This document shows, piece after piece, positions 10,431 through 22,330 of a stretch of DNA of 64,000 nt (positions within the stretch are counted from its first letter, which is position 1; every line of letters starts with the position of its first letter). The DNA is from Dasypus novemcinctus (taxonomy: Eukaryota > Chordata > Mammalia > Cingulata > Dasypodidae): positions 151,777,169-151,841,168 of the forward strand of contig NC_080677.1 of assembly GCF_030445035.2 (NCBI RefSeq), written 5' to 3'. The position numbers were made by a program, and so were the translations under genes. The notes below the pieces were generated by a model that was not told the origin of the DNA, made no database searches, and saw only the letters and a list, made by a program, of their open reading frames with translations.

Positions 10431-12452
10431 AGGGAGCCTCTCTCCCTTGCTCCCATCTGCCTGCTTCCATACTAGTTTAATTTGATGTTAACTTACCTGA
10501 TTAAAAAATCATATGTGACAAGAAGCTATGGAGAAAAGGCGCCTTTATCTAGGATTGAATATAAATGAGACAAATTGACAAGGATTTTACTTATGAATTT
10601 AATGTAATCTAAGTAGATCCTGCCATGGGAAAGATGGTTAAGATGTTTAACAAGAACTTCCTCATCGCTATCATAAAAATGTGTTCCAGCTCCTGGGCGA
10701 CGGCCACCTTCATCACTGAAAGAAGGAGGCCTGATGGCCAGAGCCTTTCTGGAAAATTCACCACAGGCAAAGCAATGACATTGATGCAGAGATGCATGTG
10801 ATAATGAGGCCCTGAAATCTTTAACCAAGCAGTAAATATGAATGGAGATGGAAGGGCCTCTTTGGCCAGTGTGCCCATTATTGTCATTAATGTGATTAAT
10901 ACTTTTCTGTTTCTTCAAACATATGCCTAACTCCCCCCTAGCTTTGGTCTGGTCTCTACCCCTTGAGAAACTTCCATCCCCTTCAATATGTAGGAATCCT
11001 GGAGATCTGCTGAGTCCTAAGAGGTCAGCTCCCCTTCCAAATAGCAGCAGAGAAAGCACCAGAGAAGCTGGGCAGGTACCAGCTCAGTTGCTTCTATGCC
11101 ACCAGGAGGTGGTTGTCACCCCTGAAGAATGGTCCTGACTGTCCCATGGGTGATTTTCCTGTGCAGTGAAGGTGGCCCCCAGGCTTAGAATCCTTGATGA
11201 TGCCACTGTGGTACCCCATATTGGGCTCCAAGGTGATGCCCCTTTTGTTCACACTCCCCTTCTTGGGCATTTGTTCTAAAATGCTATGCTGTGCCAGCCA
11301 TGTGGGTGGGAAGGGGCTTGAGCATCAGGCACAGGCTCTGCTGGGACCGGTCTCACAAGACCCTTGGGCTGGCTGAGTTCACCAGCAACGACTCTCCTTC
11401 CTCCCTCTTGAAAAGTTCCTTCTGACATTCTCTGTGTATTTCCTGCCCCAAACCATGTTCAGAGCCTGCTGGGCCACATCAGCAGGTTTCTCTGATTTTC
11501 AGGATTGGGAAGCAGGGGCCTCGGCTGCCAGAAACTGGTTCACCCTCTCTGCCGAGCTCCCCGCACCCACGGGCTTCAAGGGAAGCCTTCCTGCAACCAC
11601 GCAAGCTCTCTTTTTGGATTTTCCTCACACCAACAGGCGCCTGCTGGCTCCACAGTTGTATATTTAGGAGAAGCAGCTCAAATGATTACTTTTACAACAG
11701 TGGAAATTGGCTCCACCTTGACTTGTTGGCTATACCTAAGCAGAGAGAAGAGGCTGAGCACTGGTTTAAACCCTCTGCCCTTCTCAGGACCCTGCTTTAA
11801 CCATGAAGAATAAATAAAGCCAAAAGGTCCTGATGAGAAAAATGGCATTTGTATTTGGAATGTAGCGGAGGTAAGTATGTCCATGGCATCCCTCAATTCT
11901 ATGCACAGCAGACTTCTTGTCTTTGCCCAAGCAAGCCCTAGACGTCCCTGCTCCTTTGTCACGTAACACACTCCTTGTCCTCCATCATCTGTCAAAATCC
12001 TCCCCATCCTCCAATGCTGACAGCTTCCTTTTTGGGCCACCCTTAAGCCTTTCGTCAGCCTACGAACAACTTGTGACACTTTGCTCTGCCCCCTGTCATG
12101 CTTCACTTATTCTACACCACATAAATGTTATTTCTGCACTTGTCTAGACATATGAAAATACCATTTCTTTGAGGCAGGAGGCATTGTTTGGCACATCCAA
12201 GTCCCCGCTGCCCCTGCCCCCACCTGGAATCATCCATGCAGCTTGCTGGTGCCCATACGGGCGACAGTGAGTGAGGGCCATCCGGCAGCAGCCACAGAAT
12301 GGCCAGAAAAGGGGATCAAATGAACTGAAAGCGACGTGGACAGGAGCTCCAAGGTCCTGGGCATCCTGGTCGACCCTGGAAGCGTGTCCTGTTTGGTGTG
12401 CTAGGATCGGCATTGCGGAGGGGGTTGGGAGATTTGGTCCTCTGTTGGACCA
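10431..12452. other. Unique noncoding DNA
   Basis: No gene is supported. The longest open frame in the window lies here (minus strand, 10526-11059, 177 codons) but shows no domain, repeated pattern or hydrophobic architecture I recognise. The stretch 11870-12160 has a faint L2-like look (short CT-rich phrases), too weak to call. Confidence 0.5.
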
Positions 12453-12921
12453 CGTTTTTGTTTCTTTGGCTGCTCAAGTAATACCCTGCCATGGGTCAGT
12501 TTAAATGGTGGGGGCTTATTGGCGCATGATTTTGAGGCCAAGAGAAAGCCGACATCAAGGCATCCCCAGGGCAATGCTTTCTGCCTGAAGATTGGAGTTC
12601 TGGGGCTGGCTGCTGGTGTCCTTGGTCCTCAGCCTGACACATGGCAAGACACATGGGGCACCTCCTGGCCTATCCCTTCTCTGCTGGGCTCTGTTGACGT
12701 TCAGCTTCTGGCTGCTCCCTCTGGCTCTTGCACTCTCTCTGTGTCTGCATTTCATTCTGCTTATAAAGCAGAAGGAGTAAGACCCATCCTCACTGAGGGG
12801 GGCCACACTTAAACAGAAGCAGCCTCCTCAAAACTTCCCACTTACAAGGGGTTCACAGCCACAAGAATGGATTAAGTTTAAGAACACATTTTTCTGGGGT
12901 ACCTACAGCTTCAAACCACTA
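12453..12921 (-). mobile_element. MaLR-type solo LTR, family 2, copy 2
   Basis: Aligned by eye with the copies at 8609 and 14598: 'gtttctttggctgctcaagt' at the left, 'catcaaggcatccccagggc' near 12552, 'ttctggggctggctgctggt' near 12597 and 'cacatttttctggggtacct' near 12885. The left terminus has decayed (CG for TG) and I found no clear target duplication. The 97-codon plus-strand frame at 12519-12812 lies entirely inside it and is not a gene. Confidence 0.75.
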
Positions 12922-12944
12922 GAGTCAATAACACACCGTATGGA

Positions 12945-13175
12945 CTTGCGATAGTTATTTACTGTTATTAGCAACAACAAGAATTGTAGTGGTTGCCATG
13001 TTAGGGACTCTACTTACGTCATCTTATTTCATCCCCACAGAAAGCTAGTCAGCAGGGAAGTGTTATTTTTTCTGATTTTCAGATGAAATAGAAATGCAGG
13101 ATTTATTACTGGCAGCTTGTGGAGCTAGGATTCAAATGCCTGTGCCTGTTATGTTTCTGTTTCATCAAACTGCCC
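12945..13175 (-). mobile_element. MIR SINE remnant
   Basis: The plus strand shows the MIR complement: 'catcttatttcatccccaca' near 13020, 'ttctgattttcagatgaaat' near 13070 and 'ggagctaggattcaaatgcc' near 13121. The last phrase corresponds to the tRNA-derived head with its B-box relic. Old and diverged. Confidence 0.7.
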
Positions 13176-13566
13176 CCTACTGGACTCTTTGGGACCCTGT
13201 TTATAAAACAATCTCAAGTTTGCCCTCAGTTCCAATTTCCCATGGTGCTCTGAGTGGGGCTCAGACATGAGCTGGAGAAGGGAGCAGAGGCCCTGGTATA
13301 ATAATGCCAGTCTCTAAGAAGATAGAGCGTTGAGTTCTGACCTCATCATGCCACCAGAATCTGACTTTATTGCTATAGTAGGTAGGGTTTACATCCTTGA
13401 GATCTCTCTCTACAGGCTGCGCCAATTCTTGAAAGAATTTGTTAATGCAGAAATTTGAGGTGATACAAAAATCAAGGGTTAGCGAGAAATGCGAAACCTA
13501 CATTGTGAAATGAGAGCTGCAGTTTTCTACTCAGCTAACTTAAACATTAGCACATAAAATGAACCT
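13176..13566. other. Unique noncoding DNA
   Basis: Nothing recognisable apart from ordinary AT-rich sequence. Confidence 0.5.
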
Positions 13567-13967
13567 TTGCCAGCTTAGTGTTTTATTTTCCTGTTATTGC
13601 TATAAAAATGACCACAAATTTAGTGGCTTACTTCAACACAAATTTGTTATCTTACCAGTTCTGGAGATCAGAAGTCTAAAATCCAGCTTCTCCAGGCTGC
13701 CAGCATTCCTCGACTTATGACTGCATCTTTCCCAAACTCTATTCCTTTGTCACATGACTTCTCTTAGATCTCCTTGCCTCCCTCTTATAAGGGGCCTTTT
13801 CGTTGCATGTTGGACCCATCTGGATAGTCCAGGATAATCTCCCCAGCTCAAGATCCTTAACTTAATCGTATCTTCCAAGTCCTTTTAGCCATGTGAAGTA
13901 ATAGTCAGAGGTTCTGGAGAGTAGGACATGGACATCTTTGGGAGGCAATTAATCAGGTCTCTGCAAA
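13567..13967 (-). mobile_element. MLT1-like LTR
   Basis: Complement of an MLT1-type LTR: 'attttcctgttattgctata' near 13584, 'accagttctggagatcagaa' near 13655, 'cctcccttataaggggcctt' like text near 13780 and a diverged right end near 13967. It lies between two family 2 LTRs in the same orientation, but its sequence belongs to the older pan-eutherian group. Confidence 0.72.
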
Positions 13968-14597
13968 ATAGTTTTGGATTGTCATTTCTAATGTTCTCCC
14001 ACTAAGGAATTGGCAAATGCCATGAGTCAGGTACTGCCACGAGTCGTTCCTCTTTTGGTCGGTTTTGCATCATCTTGGTTTTGTGTCCCATTCTTATTCT
14101 GGCTTCCCATCCTCTGGTGAGGGATTCCTGACTTCCCTCTCCCCTAACCCAAATCCTCCAAAGTTGCTCTACATCGAGGGTTGCTTTTTTTGTATTGGAC
14201 ACTGAATCAGAGTGCATTTATGATAACATGTATCATGGTATTGCCATGAGACTTTGCTTAGCTCCAATAATTGCTACTAAATTCTAGCTGCCTGCTTTTA
14301 TTTAATGTTTCAGAATAGCTGCTGGGTACTGTATATCAATTTTCTCCCTGATTTTGCTGGATTTGGGCCAGTTGTTCTTGTGCTTTCTAGTGTGCTGCCA
14401 TCGCTGGGAGGTGAGGGACCCCTGATGGTAGATGCAAATGCCAAGAGACTACCTGGAGCATTGTTGTCCCTGCTCTCTGGAGGCTCAGCACATTTCTATT
14501 CAGCCATCACATGTTAGGGATTGTGCAAACTAAACCAGAGCTAAGAATTGACTGGACAGCAATGGATGGAAGCAGAATAATTTCAGTAGTGAGTAGG
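13968..14597. other. Unique noncoding DNA
   Basis: No gene or recognised repeat. Short open frames show no domain. Confidence 0.5.
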
Positions 14598-15064
14598 TGC
14601 CTTAATTTCCTGGCTGGGATCCTAAATACTACCAAATGGGTAGGCTTCGAAGGTAGGCACTTATTGAATCAGTTTTGAGGCTAGACGTCCAAAATTGAGG
14701 TGTCAGCAAAGCTGCACTTTCTTCCCGAAGACATTGGTGTTCTGGGGCTGGCTGTCAGGTTGTCACTGGGTTACTGGCTCTTCTGTCACATTGCAATGCA
14801 CATGGCGGTGTCTTCTCCTTTCTCGTCCAGATTCCGTTAACTTCCAGCGTCTTGCTCCTCCACGTGGCTGTCTCTTCATGAACCTCCAGTAATACGATCT
14901 AGACTCAACTTCTTTTAGTTAAGCCACACCTTAAGTAAAAATAACATTGTCAAAAGGTCCTATTTACAATGGGTTCACATCCACAGGAATGGATTGAGAT
15001 TAAGAGCATGTTTTGTTTTTGTATTTGTTTTTTTCTTCTGGGGTACATAATGCAATCTACCACA
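14598..15064 (-). mobile_element. MaLR-type solo LTR, family 2, copy 3
   Basis: Same layout as the copies at 8609 and 12453: 'cttaatttcctggctgggat' at the left, 'tgttctggggctggctgtca' near 14739, and 'ttctggggtacataatgcaa' near the right end. Termini are TG at 14598 and CA at 15064 on the plus strand. Flanks GTAGG (14593-14597) and GTTGG (15065-15069) agree at four of five bases. A T-rich expansion lies at 15010-15036 within it. No internal retroviral sequence is attached, so it is a solo LTR. Confidence 0.78.
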
Positions 15065-15411
15065 GTTGGGGTAATGGTTAATGAAAGATGTTCTCCTGAG
15101 TGTTCTCCTGGCCCATCTAGGCCAGAGACACCAATGCCTTCTCTATACCTCCACCTAAAAATTAAATCAGCCCTGATATTGCCCTAGACAGTCTGCAGAA
15201 TTATATTTCTCCAAGGCCTTAATATGACTATATGCTCAGTTTTTTGTGTGTTAGTTGGAAACTATAAGCATAGCCATGTACTGTGAGGTGGAAAATTTTA
15301 TATGCTGGAATTTCTTGAAAGAAAATCAGTGAGAGTGAGAGCAGAAAAACATCACAGTTCAAGGAGGAGATGGAGCTGGGGAATCCAGTTGCTTGCTTCA
15401 GTGGCTTTCTC
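15065..15411. other. Unique noncoding DNA
   Basis: No gene or recognised repeat between the LTR and the next L1 fragment. Confidence 0.5.
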
Positions 15412-15780
15412 CAACTTTTTATTTTGAAGACCTTTAAATCTATAGAAAGTTGGAAGAACAATATAACGAATCCCCTAGATTTACCAGTCGCAATCATTTA
15501 GCACATTTGCTGTCCCTCGCACATATACATAGCCGTGTGTGCGTATATGTGTATATGTAGGTAATGTATGTATACACCTGAGCCACTGAAAGTCAGTGGA
15601 AGCTATCATGACACCTCAGCCCTAAGGGCTTCAGCATGCACCTGCCAAGAATAGGGACATTCTCACCTAGACAGTCACACTCCTATCACACCTGAGAGAA
15701 TTAATAATCCTATAATATCACTTCATATACAGCCTGTAGTCACATTTCTCCAACTATTAAAAATCTTTCACATCTTTTGT
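15412..15780 (-). mobile_element. Old L1 3' fragment
   Basis: The plus strand reads as the complement of an old L1 3' region: 'atctatagaaagttggaaga' near 15438, 'aatcatttagcacatttgct' near 15491, a TG/TA tract at 15534-15575 and 'cttcagcatgcacctgccaa' near 15629. Diverged and without coding sequence. Confidence 0.55.
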
Positions 15781-16119
15781 TTTCCAATGCATATGAGGGA
15801 AAGATTTTTAATAGCTTTTTTCCCCCTTGAGAGTAGAAAAATTGGAGGAGTAGGAGCTACCTGAAGGGGATTGTTAGGAACCTTTGTTTTGGTTTGTTTC
15901 TGTAAATTACTCCGTAGAAGTCATGCCCTGCCATTTTCATGATATCAGTTGTAAAGATTTCTTCGTGGTTCCTGGCAATGGATTGTTTCTCTGAATGCAA
16001 GTCTATGTACAGATTAAGTCTTAAGGGACCCTGGATGTGTGTGGCGTGTGTATGTGAGTGTGTGTTTGTATCTAGTGATTATATTTGCTAGGATAATATG
16101 TTACTCTTACTATTTAATC
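15781..16119. other. Unique noncoding DNA
   Basis: No gene. A short TG-rich run lies at 16038-16067. Confidence 0.5.
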
Positions 16120-16282
16120 GAGTGGTTTTCAGACTCAAGGTTCTTAAGAATCACTTACAGTGTTAAAAACATAATTCCTTTACCTCTGCCACCAGAGATT
16201 CTGATTCAGGAGGACTGGGGTAGTGCCCAGAAATCTGCAGTTTTAAAAAAATATCTCAGGCATTCTGGTACTTGAAGAAAGA
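16120..16282. mobile_element. MER5-like hAT-Charlie remnant
   Basis: Starts with 'gagtggttttcagactcaag', close to the hAT-Charlie terminal repeat that reads CAGTGGTTCTCAA. It continues with 'taagaatcacttacagtgtt' and 'agagattctgattcaggagg', which follow the MER5A/B order. The right terminal repeat is poorly preserved. This is a small nonautonomous DNA transposon without transposase sequence. Confidence 0.7.
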
Positions 16283-16354
16283 ATAGCTTATTCACTTAAA
16301 TCTATTAAAGGTACTTTCATTTTAATTCCTTCAAAATCAAGAATAAATGTATGG

Positions 16355-16416
16355 GTGTATATATATATACATATATACATATGCATGTATATATGTGTGT
16401 ATATATATACATGATT

Positions 16417-16450
<34 letters not shown>
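16355..16450. repeat. (TA)n / TATG microsatellite
   Basis: Alternating TA with TG and CA changes, ending in a pure (AT) run of about 30 bases at 16420-16449. It could form cruciform or melt easily. Probably length-variable. Confidence 0.92.
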
Positions 16451-16456
<6 letters not shown>

Positions 16457-16508
16457 ATCCAAGTGAGTGATTCACTTACGATCGGCTTTAAGGCAAAACT
16501 TGCTGGTC

Positions 16509-16549
16509 CACACACTCACCCACACATGCATACACACATACACACACAT
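16509..16549. repeat. CA-rich simple repeat
   Basis: Imperfect (CA)n with TG and CC interruptions, 60 bases from the TA tract. Confidence 0.8.
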
Positions 16550-18329
16550 TGGCAGTTACTGACTTATGCATATATAACGTTTTGAAGTGGTTAAGGGCTT
16601 TCCTACATTTCACCATACCATGTGAAGAAATTCTCCACTTATACATAATTTCAAGAAGACCACTGTCAGGTGAAAGTCAAACCTACTGAAAAGCACCAAA
16701 GGATATAGAATTCTTGCATTCCAGTAAAGGAAAATGAAAGAAGCCCACATCAAGGGCATCTTTTCCAGATGTCTTCTGCCCACCAGAAAAAATGACTGGA
16801 TTGGTTAACCAGGCAGAAGGATAAGGTTTCAAAAAATATATGTACTAGGTTTAGAGAAAGGTCAAAAATCTCCCATAGACTACTCCACTGGTTCCTGCCT
16901 ACTCCTGGAAAAGTTCTTTCTGGATCTTGTGAGGATCTAAGGTTACAGCTGTCTAGAAATGAAGGAAGTGCCCCTGTTTTGCTGTGGAAGTGTCTTGAAA
17001 TAATACAACTTTTGGGTCACCTGTGGTCTCCATACAGTCCACGCTCAGGATGATACTGTTCAAACATTTTGGACCATGCCATCGAGTAGGACAGAAGTTA
17101 AACCTTCTGGCACTTCTCCAGGGGGTGAAATATGAAATATGATGAGGGAGAATTATGGAAACCTGGAAACTTTCCCAAGAGGCTTGGCATGTGGAAGGTA
17201 CCTAACTTCTCACAGGATGAGCTCACCTGGAAGAGCTCACCTGTTTCCTGTGGTGGGGCCTCCCAAGTTGGTAAGAGGCCAGGACAGAATTTGTAGAACC
17301 AAGATTAAAGCAGGAGAGATGTTTTTCAAGACTGAGCAATTTCCTGAAAGAAGAGATTAAAAAGCTTAAGGAGCCTGAAGAGACTATTTAAAAGAGATAT
17401 GAATATATTAGATTGGATTAAGCTTTAGAGATGAGGGATGAAGAGAATTATCTCTGTTGCTTGAGTTTCTTTTTGAAAGCAAATAAGGTGATTTGTTAAA
17501 ATATTTCCCTTGTATGATTGCTCAGAATTGGGATGTCGTTGGGAAGGAGCCAGCCAGCTGGTTGAAAGACAGGAATGATCACTCTGTAGCTTTATTTGTG
17601 CGAAAATATAATTGTATTAATCCAAATTCAGATGGATTCAGTAGTGTCTACTGGTCTACAAATGCCTATTCTCTGGTGATTTGGATAAATTTAAAAGCTG
17701 GTAGGAAAGTACTTGGTGAATTTCAAGAATTCTGTATTCTCATGTATGTAATAAATATAGTAATAAAACCCAATAATGTGAAAAGTGTCTCTTTGTCATA
17801 GGATACATTTTTGAAAGATTAAGCAGCCTTTTCTGAGTCTTTCTTTTTCCACTTTGCCCTTTCCCCCATTCAAGCTATTAGAGTATGCTGGAGTCATTGA
17901 CTGTTGAAGGGCAAATGACTAGAAAGGAGGAAAGTAAAACTTTCTTTGGCTTTTTTTTCTTCTTACCATTTTTTTTAAGCAGGAAAGGCAAGGACTCAGC
18001 CCAGGCAAGAATTGTAAGAAAATCTCATAAGCTACAGCAAGGTTCCCACCTCTCCTCAACTCACCTTAGCCTCCCACAGTAGACCAGATGTCCCAGCCCT
18101 GGTAGACCAGATAGAGATATGCTGCCCAGCCTCATGGGAGTGAGCCGGAGCCAGACGCCTCCCATGGCTGCTCAAACACTGGGGGGCTTCACTGTGCCCC
18201 ATCAATACTTTCTGGTCTGATTTACCCCAAGTGGAATACCTCCCTTAACATGTCCCTGAAAAAAAGGTACACTTAGTCTCTTATTGTTTGTTAAGAGATG
18301 AAATAATTCCCTCTGCCAGGGTAGGTATC
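16550..18329. other. Unique noncoding DNA
   Basis: No gene is supported. The longest frames (102 codons at 17493-17801) have no recognisable domain. AT-rich with T and A tracts near 17951-17978. Confidence 0.5.
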
Positions 18330-18870
18330 TCTAAAACACAGACTGGATCATGTCATTTCCAGCATCGACTCTTTTGGGTGCTCTGATGCCTCCCGGATGT
18401 GCCCTTAGCACTGCGTGCAATGCTCTTTACAGTCAGGCTCTGGCGCGTCCTTCCAGGCACTCTCCTTATTAGGGCAGATGCTTCTCCCAAAGAGCTCACG
18501 CATCCTCACCCTTCCATGCCTTGGCTCATCACACTGCCCCCTCTCCCCTCAACACACACCTGATATCTAGGGAAACCCTGGCCCTCTTCCAAGCCCAGGG
18601 CAAACATTACTTTGATCTCTTTCTAGGTCAGAATCACCCCTACTTCAGTCTGCCAACCGCCACCTTCAGGAAGAATCAGTGCTGGTGTTACAGAATTGGG
18701 GTCTCAACACAGCTTCATGAGTAGTGAGCCCAACCATCTTGCAATAGAGTTGTGCTCCCTGAAGGCAAGAAGGCACACTGTGTCCTTCCCATTTGATCTT
18801 GCCGCTGGCATGGAGGATTGTGCGTAGTAGTCACTCAATTGGTGTTTGCTGCATCTCACTGAAATGACGG
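18330..18870 (+). mobile_element. L2 LINE 3' remnant
   Basis: Sense L2 phrases in order: 'ctggatcatgtcatttccag' near 18343, 'ctctttacagtcaggctctg' near 18422, 'cttccatgccttggctcatc' near 18510, then after a gap 'ctccctgaaggcaagaaggc' near 18750 and 'gtagtagtcactcaattggt' near 18824, which match the L2 end. The reading frame is decayed. L2 is a very old LINE shared by all mammals and inactive in placentals. Confidence 0.72.
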
Positions 18871-20445
18871 GAAAATAATTCTTGATGGTTCCTGGACTGT
18901 ATGGAAATATACCACAGAGGACACCCCATTGTTTTCTTTCACATTTGAGAGTGATCTTTTTAGAAGGATCCCAGGGTGTGACCTCTGAGAGAAGGTAGCC
19001 CCCTAATGGTCTTTCACAGATGCTTGAAAATCCATCACAGTTGGTGCCTTTGTAGCAGATATTTCCATAAACATGTTTAGAGCACCTTCTACTTGCTAGA
19101 TACTGCACACAGTTATCCTTGTTCTACTACTATGGTGCTAAAGGAAGATTTGGTTTTAACAAAGGAGGTGGAGAGGATATGGGGGAGCTTGGCTATTTTG
19201 AGTCCAGTTTTTATTTATTTTTTGCCATTCCTATCCAGTTCTTAGTACCCAAAAATATTCCAAGGTGAGAGGAAGTTTGGGACACTCTCCAGGGAAAGAG
19301 AGGGAACACCATGGTGCAGAAATCTGTGACTGTTGGCAACATGGCACCCAAAATGAGTGAGTGCCTTTGTGCTTCCGAAAGGAAGGTCATCCACAAGCAG
19401 AGAGAAGATTTATATAGTACAATGTAAGAAGTGGGCAGCAGGAGGGAAAAGTGAGCTTTCACATCCTGTGCTTGGCATGAGGCCTCTAGAAGTGACAGAC
19501 GTTCCAGGTCTTTTGCTTGAGATCCGATTGAGTCATTTTTGGCCAGAGAGAAGCCCTGCGGCAGGGGGAATTTTGGCAAACGTTCATGCTCCTTTGCCAT
19601 GGATGGAAGTCACATTTCCATACGTAGAGGACTGTTAGGATGGTGAACAAGGCTCAGAATCACAGACTGGAAGCCCTTGTGTCTGCCTTCAAACTCTCTA
19701 CATTCAGATATGTGCTTGGCACCCCGCTTGACACTGAAGAAAGTCCCCATGACTGTGACCTGTTCCTTAAAACTAACAGAAAAACTAACAGAGAAAAAGG
19801 CTCATGTGCACCAGTGGTTCATCAGCTGCTACAGTGGAGAATGTGAGGGGCCACAATAAGTGGCTGTCCCTCCCCCATTCTATCACCAGCTTTGCTTGTG
19901 GAATATATGGGAATGCAGGCCTGGGCCTAAGGGGAGCAGAGTCTAAGGGAGGCCTCAGTTCCTTCTAGGCCAGATTGCCAGGGCCGCATCCTGGGCATAA
20001 TTCTGCAGGAACATTCAGTCCATAGGAGCAAGTCTTGGGTGCATAGCAGGTGGTGGGGAGGGAAGAAGGAAAACTGCGTCTACAAAGGAAAGTCTTCATG
20101 TGGCTCAGCAGCCACCACTGCAAGATGGGGCTGAACCTCCCCATGGACTTTGCCTGTGGTTACAGCCAGGGATAACTACAGGAGGGACAAAAGGAAGAAA
20201 CTACAAATTTCATGATTGTGAAATTCGGTTGATAACAGTTCTGCTGCTGATGTGGATGTATCACACTCCAGGTTCAACCATTTGTGTCTCTTTGATGCTC
20301 CAAGAGCAGGGCGATAAGGCAGATGGGGTCTTGCCACAAGTCTTATAGGATGCTGGCCTGTGTGTTCCTGGACATGCAAAAGACCAATGGGTGCTTTCAC
20401 AATCAGTTTGTCCCTTTCTCCTGTCTACCTTGAGCTTGGCAATTC
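18871..20445. other. Unique noncoding DNA
   Basis: No gene is supported. A 134-codon minus-strand frame at 18704-19108 overlaps the L2 end, and a 129-codon one at 19211-19600 has no recognisable domain. A short direct repeat of AAAACTAACAGA lies near 19770-19793. Confidence 0.5.
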
Positions 20446-21009
20446 TGTATTAGTCAGCCAAAGGGGTGCTGATGCAAAATACCAGAAATTGGTTGGCTTT
20501 CATAAAGCGTATTTATTTGGGGTAGGAGCTTACAGATACCAGGCCATAAAGCATAAGTTAACTGCCCTCACCAAAGTCTATTTTCACTTGTTGGGGCAAG
20601 ATGGCTGCCGATGTCTATGAGGGTTCAAGCTTCCTGGGTTCCTCTGGGCTCAGTCCCTCTCTTTTCTCTACAAGGTCAGCTGTAGACTATGAGGCTCTCT
20701 AGGCTTTGCCTCTCTCCACAAGGTCAGCTGTAGACTATCAGGTGAACGGCTCTGTCTCTCTCCGTGGGGCTCCAGCTTCAGCCTCAAACTCCAACATTAA
20801 GAACTCTCAACTCTGTCCTCTGCCATGCCTTTTATCTGTGAGTCCCCACCACTAAGGGGTGGGTCCTCAATACCCTACTGACACAAGATGACTTAACCAA
20901 GTAAACCTCTGAATCCAATATAATCTAATATGCCCAGAGGAAAAGATCGGTTTACAAACATAACCCAATATTGTTTTTTGGAATTCATCAATGATATCAA
21001 ACTGCTACA
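20446..21009 (-). mobile_element. MaLR-like solo LTR, family 1, copy A
   Basis: On the plus strand it runs from TGTATTAGTCAGCC to AACTGCTACA. On its own strand it starts TGTAGCAGTTTGATAT and ends GACTAATACA, the same ending as well-known MaLR LTRs. The poly(A)-type motif AAATAAAT lies near its 3' end (complement at about 20511). It holds two copies of CAAGGTCAGCTGTAGACTAT at 20671-20690 and 20719-20738, offset 48 bases. Flanks AATTC and CCTTC share only three bases, so the target duplication is eroded or the left edge is slightly off. No internal viral genes are present. Confidence 0.82.
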
Positions 21010-22139
21010 CCTTCTTTCATGAGATTGCTTACTTCTCCTTTGTTATTTCAGCCCTTCCTAACATCATGTTACATTCCCACCACTTTTCTAAAATGAAGAA
21101 AATATTTTTAGGACTTCATATTTCCTTACACTTAAGACTAGAGAAAAAAGGAGCAAAAACAATTCTTTTTGCCAAACTTACACAGTTCTCCAAGGAAAGG
21201 TGGAGATGCCACTCCAACGCATCTCTTTGTTTTAAACCCTAGGGCAGTGCTGAGGGGTTGGCTGTGAGGTGAGGGAGGGGCGGATTTTCCCAGTTCATGG
21301 ACTAGGTGGTGTACTTGCAAGTCTAATAGAGATGTTTTCTCCCTTTGCCGCTTCTTCAGTTTTATGTGTCATCAGAGGCCAGCTCTGTTCCCAGGGCTGG
21401 AGCAGCTGCTGCTGGGTTTGGTGCCAGGGCTAGGAAGTTCCTTCCCAGCAGGGGAACTTGCGGTGGCACTCATACCTTGTCACCTCCCCCCTCTCCTGCT
21501 GACCAGCCCCTTGGCAGGGCAGGCATCTGCAAGTTTGTGTAATGAAGCCATCCTCCTGGGGGAAAGGGCACCAGATCACTTTGACTGACTCTTGTTGACC
21601 ACAGAGGCCACCCTAGTGTTAGAATCGCGTTAATCCCTGCAACTCAGAAGCAAACATGAACTTCCTTTGTGGTAGTTCTCTTCAACTACAGGATGGACTC
21701 GGGATGTGGAAAGTAGAGATGATGTGTCAGCTTTCTGACAATGACACTGATAGGACAGAGTGTGGAGAACTCCTTGGAGAAAGCCACCAGGCCCCTCAAC
21801 TTCGTGCAATCTTTACAGGCAGAGCTTTTTGCTTAGCGTGGATACTCAAGGAGTATTTGAAAACAATGAATACCAACCCTGTATTTAAATCATGTGCTTA
21901 TTCATTCACTTATTCCATAAACATGCATTCCATAAACCTGAACGAGGCCATATGCTCTGGGTGGAACTGAGTATACTCAATTGGGGATTTGGCAACTCTG
22001 TCAGGTGGAGCAAAGACAGAAACCAGGACCAGATGGGTCGAGGAGAATAACTCAGCAGTGGAGGTTGATTCTTGAGACAGCTTGATGGTCCAAGAGTTAA
22101 CGGCCAGGTGGAGGGAGAGCCCAGACATGGCAGCCCAGA
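21010..22139. other. Unique noncoding DNA
   Basis: No gene is supported. The stretch 21370-21530 is GC-richer. Frames of 65-104 codons overlap without recognisable domains. Confidence 0.5.
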
Positions 22140-22330
22140 TCAGCTACAAGTTTTTGAATATTTGCTATATGCCATCAAATTCTCATAACAACCCTATGAC
22201 ATAAGCCTTATTGTCTTCATTTTGAAAGTGAAGATAATGAAGCTTAGAAAGGTTAGCTGTCCCCAGGTTATGTTACTTACAAGTGGTGGAACTGGGATTT
22301 GAATCCAGGGATTTAGAAACCGAAGCTTTT
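22140..22330 (-). mobile_element. MIR SINE remnant
   Basis: MIR complement: 'attctcataacaaccctatg' near 22179, 'gaagcttagaaaggttagct' near 22239, 'tggaactgggatttgaatcc' near 22285. The last phrase is the tRNA-derived head with a B-box relic. Well ordered but diverged. Confidence 0.8.

Noticed and set aside
10526-11059. 177-codon minus-strand open frame, the longest in the window
   Set aside because: No domain, signal peptide or membrane pattern that I recognise, and no splice or promoter context. A frame of this length is plausible by chance in 64 kb searched in six frames.
11678-12106. 142-codon minus-strand open frame
   Set aside because: No recognisable domain; it overlaps a faint L2-like stretch.
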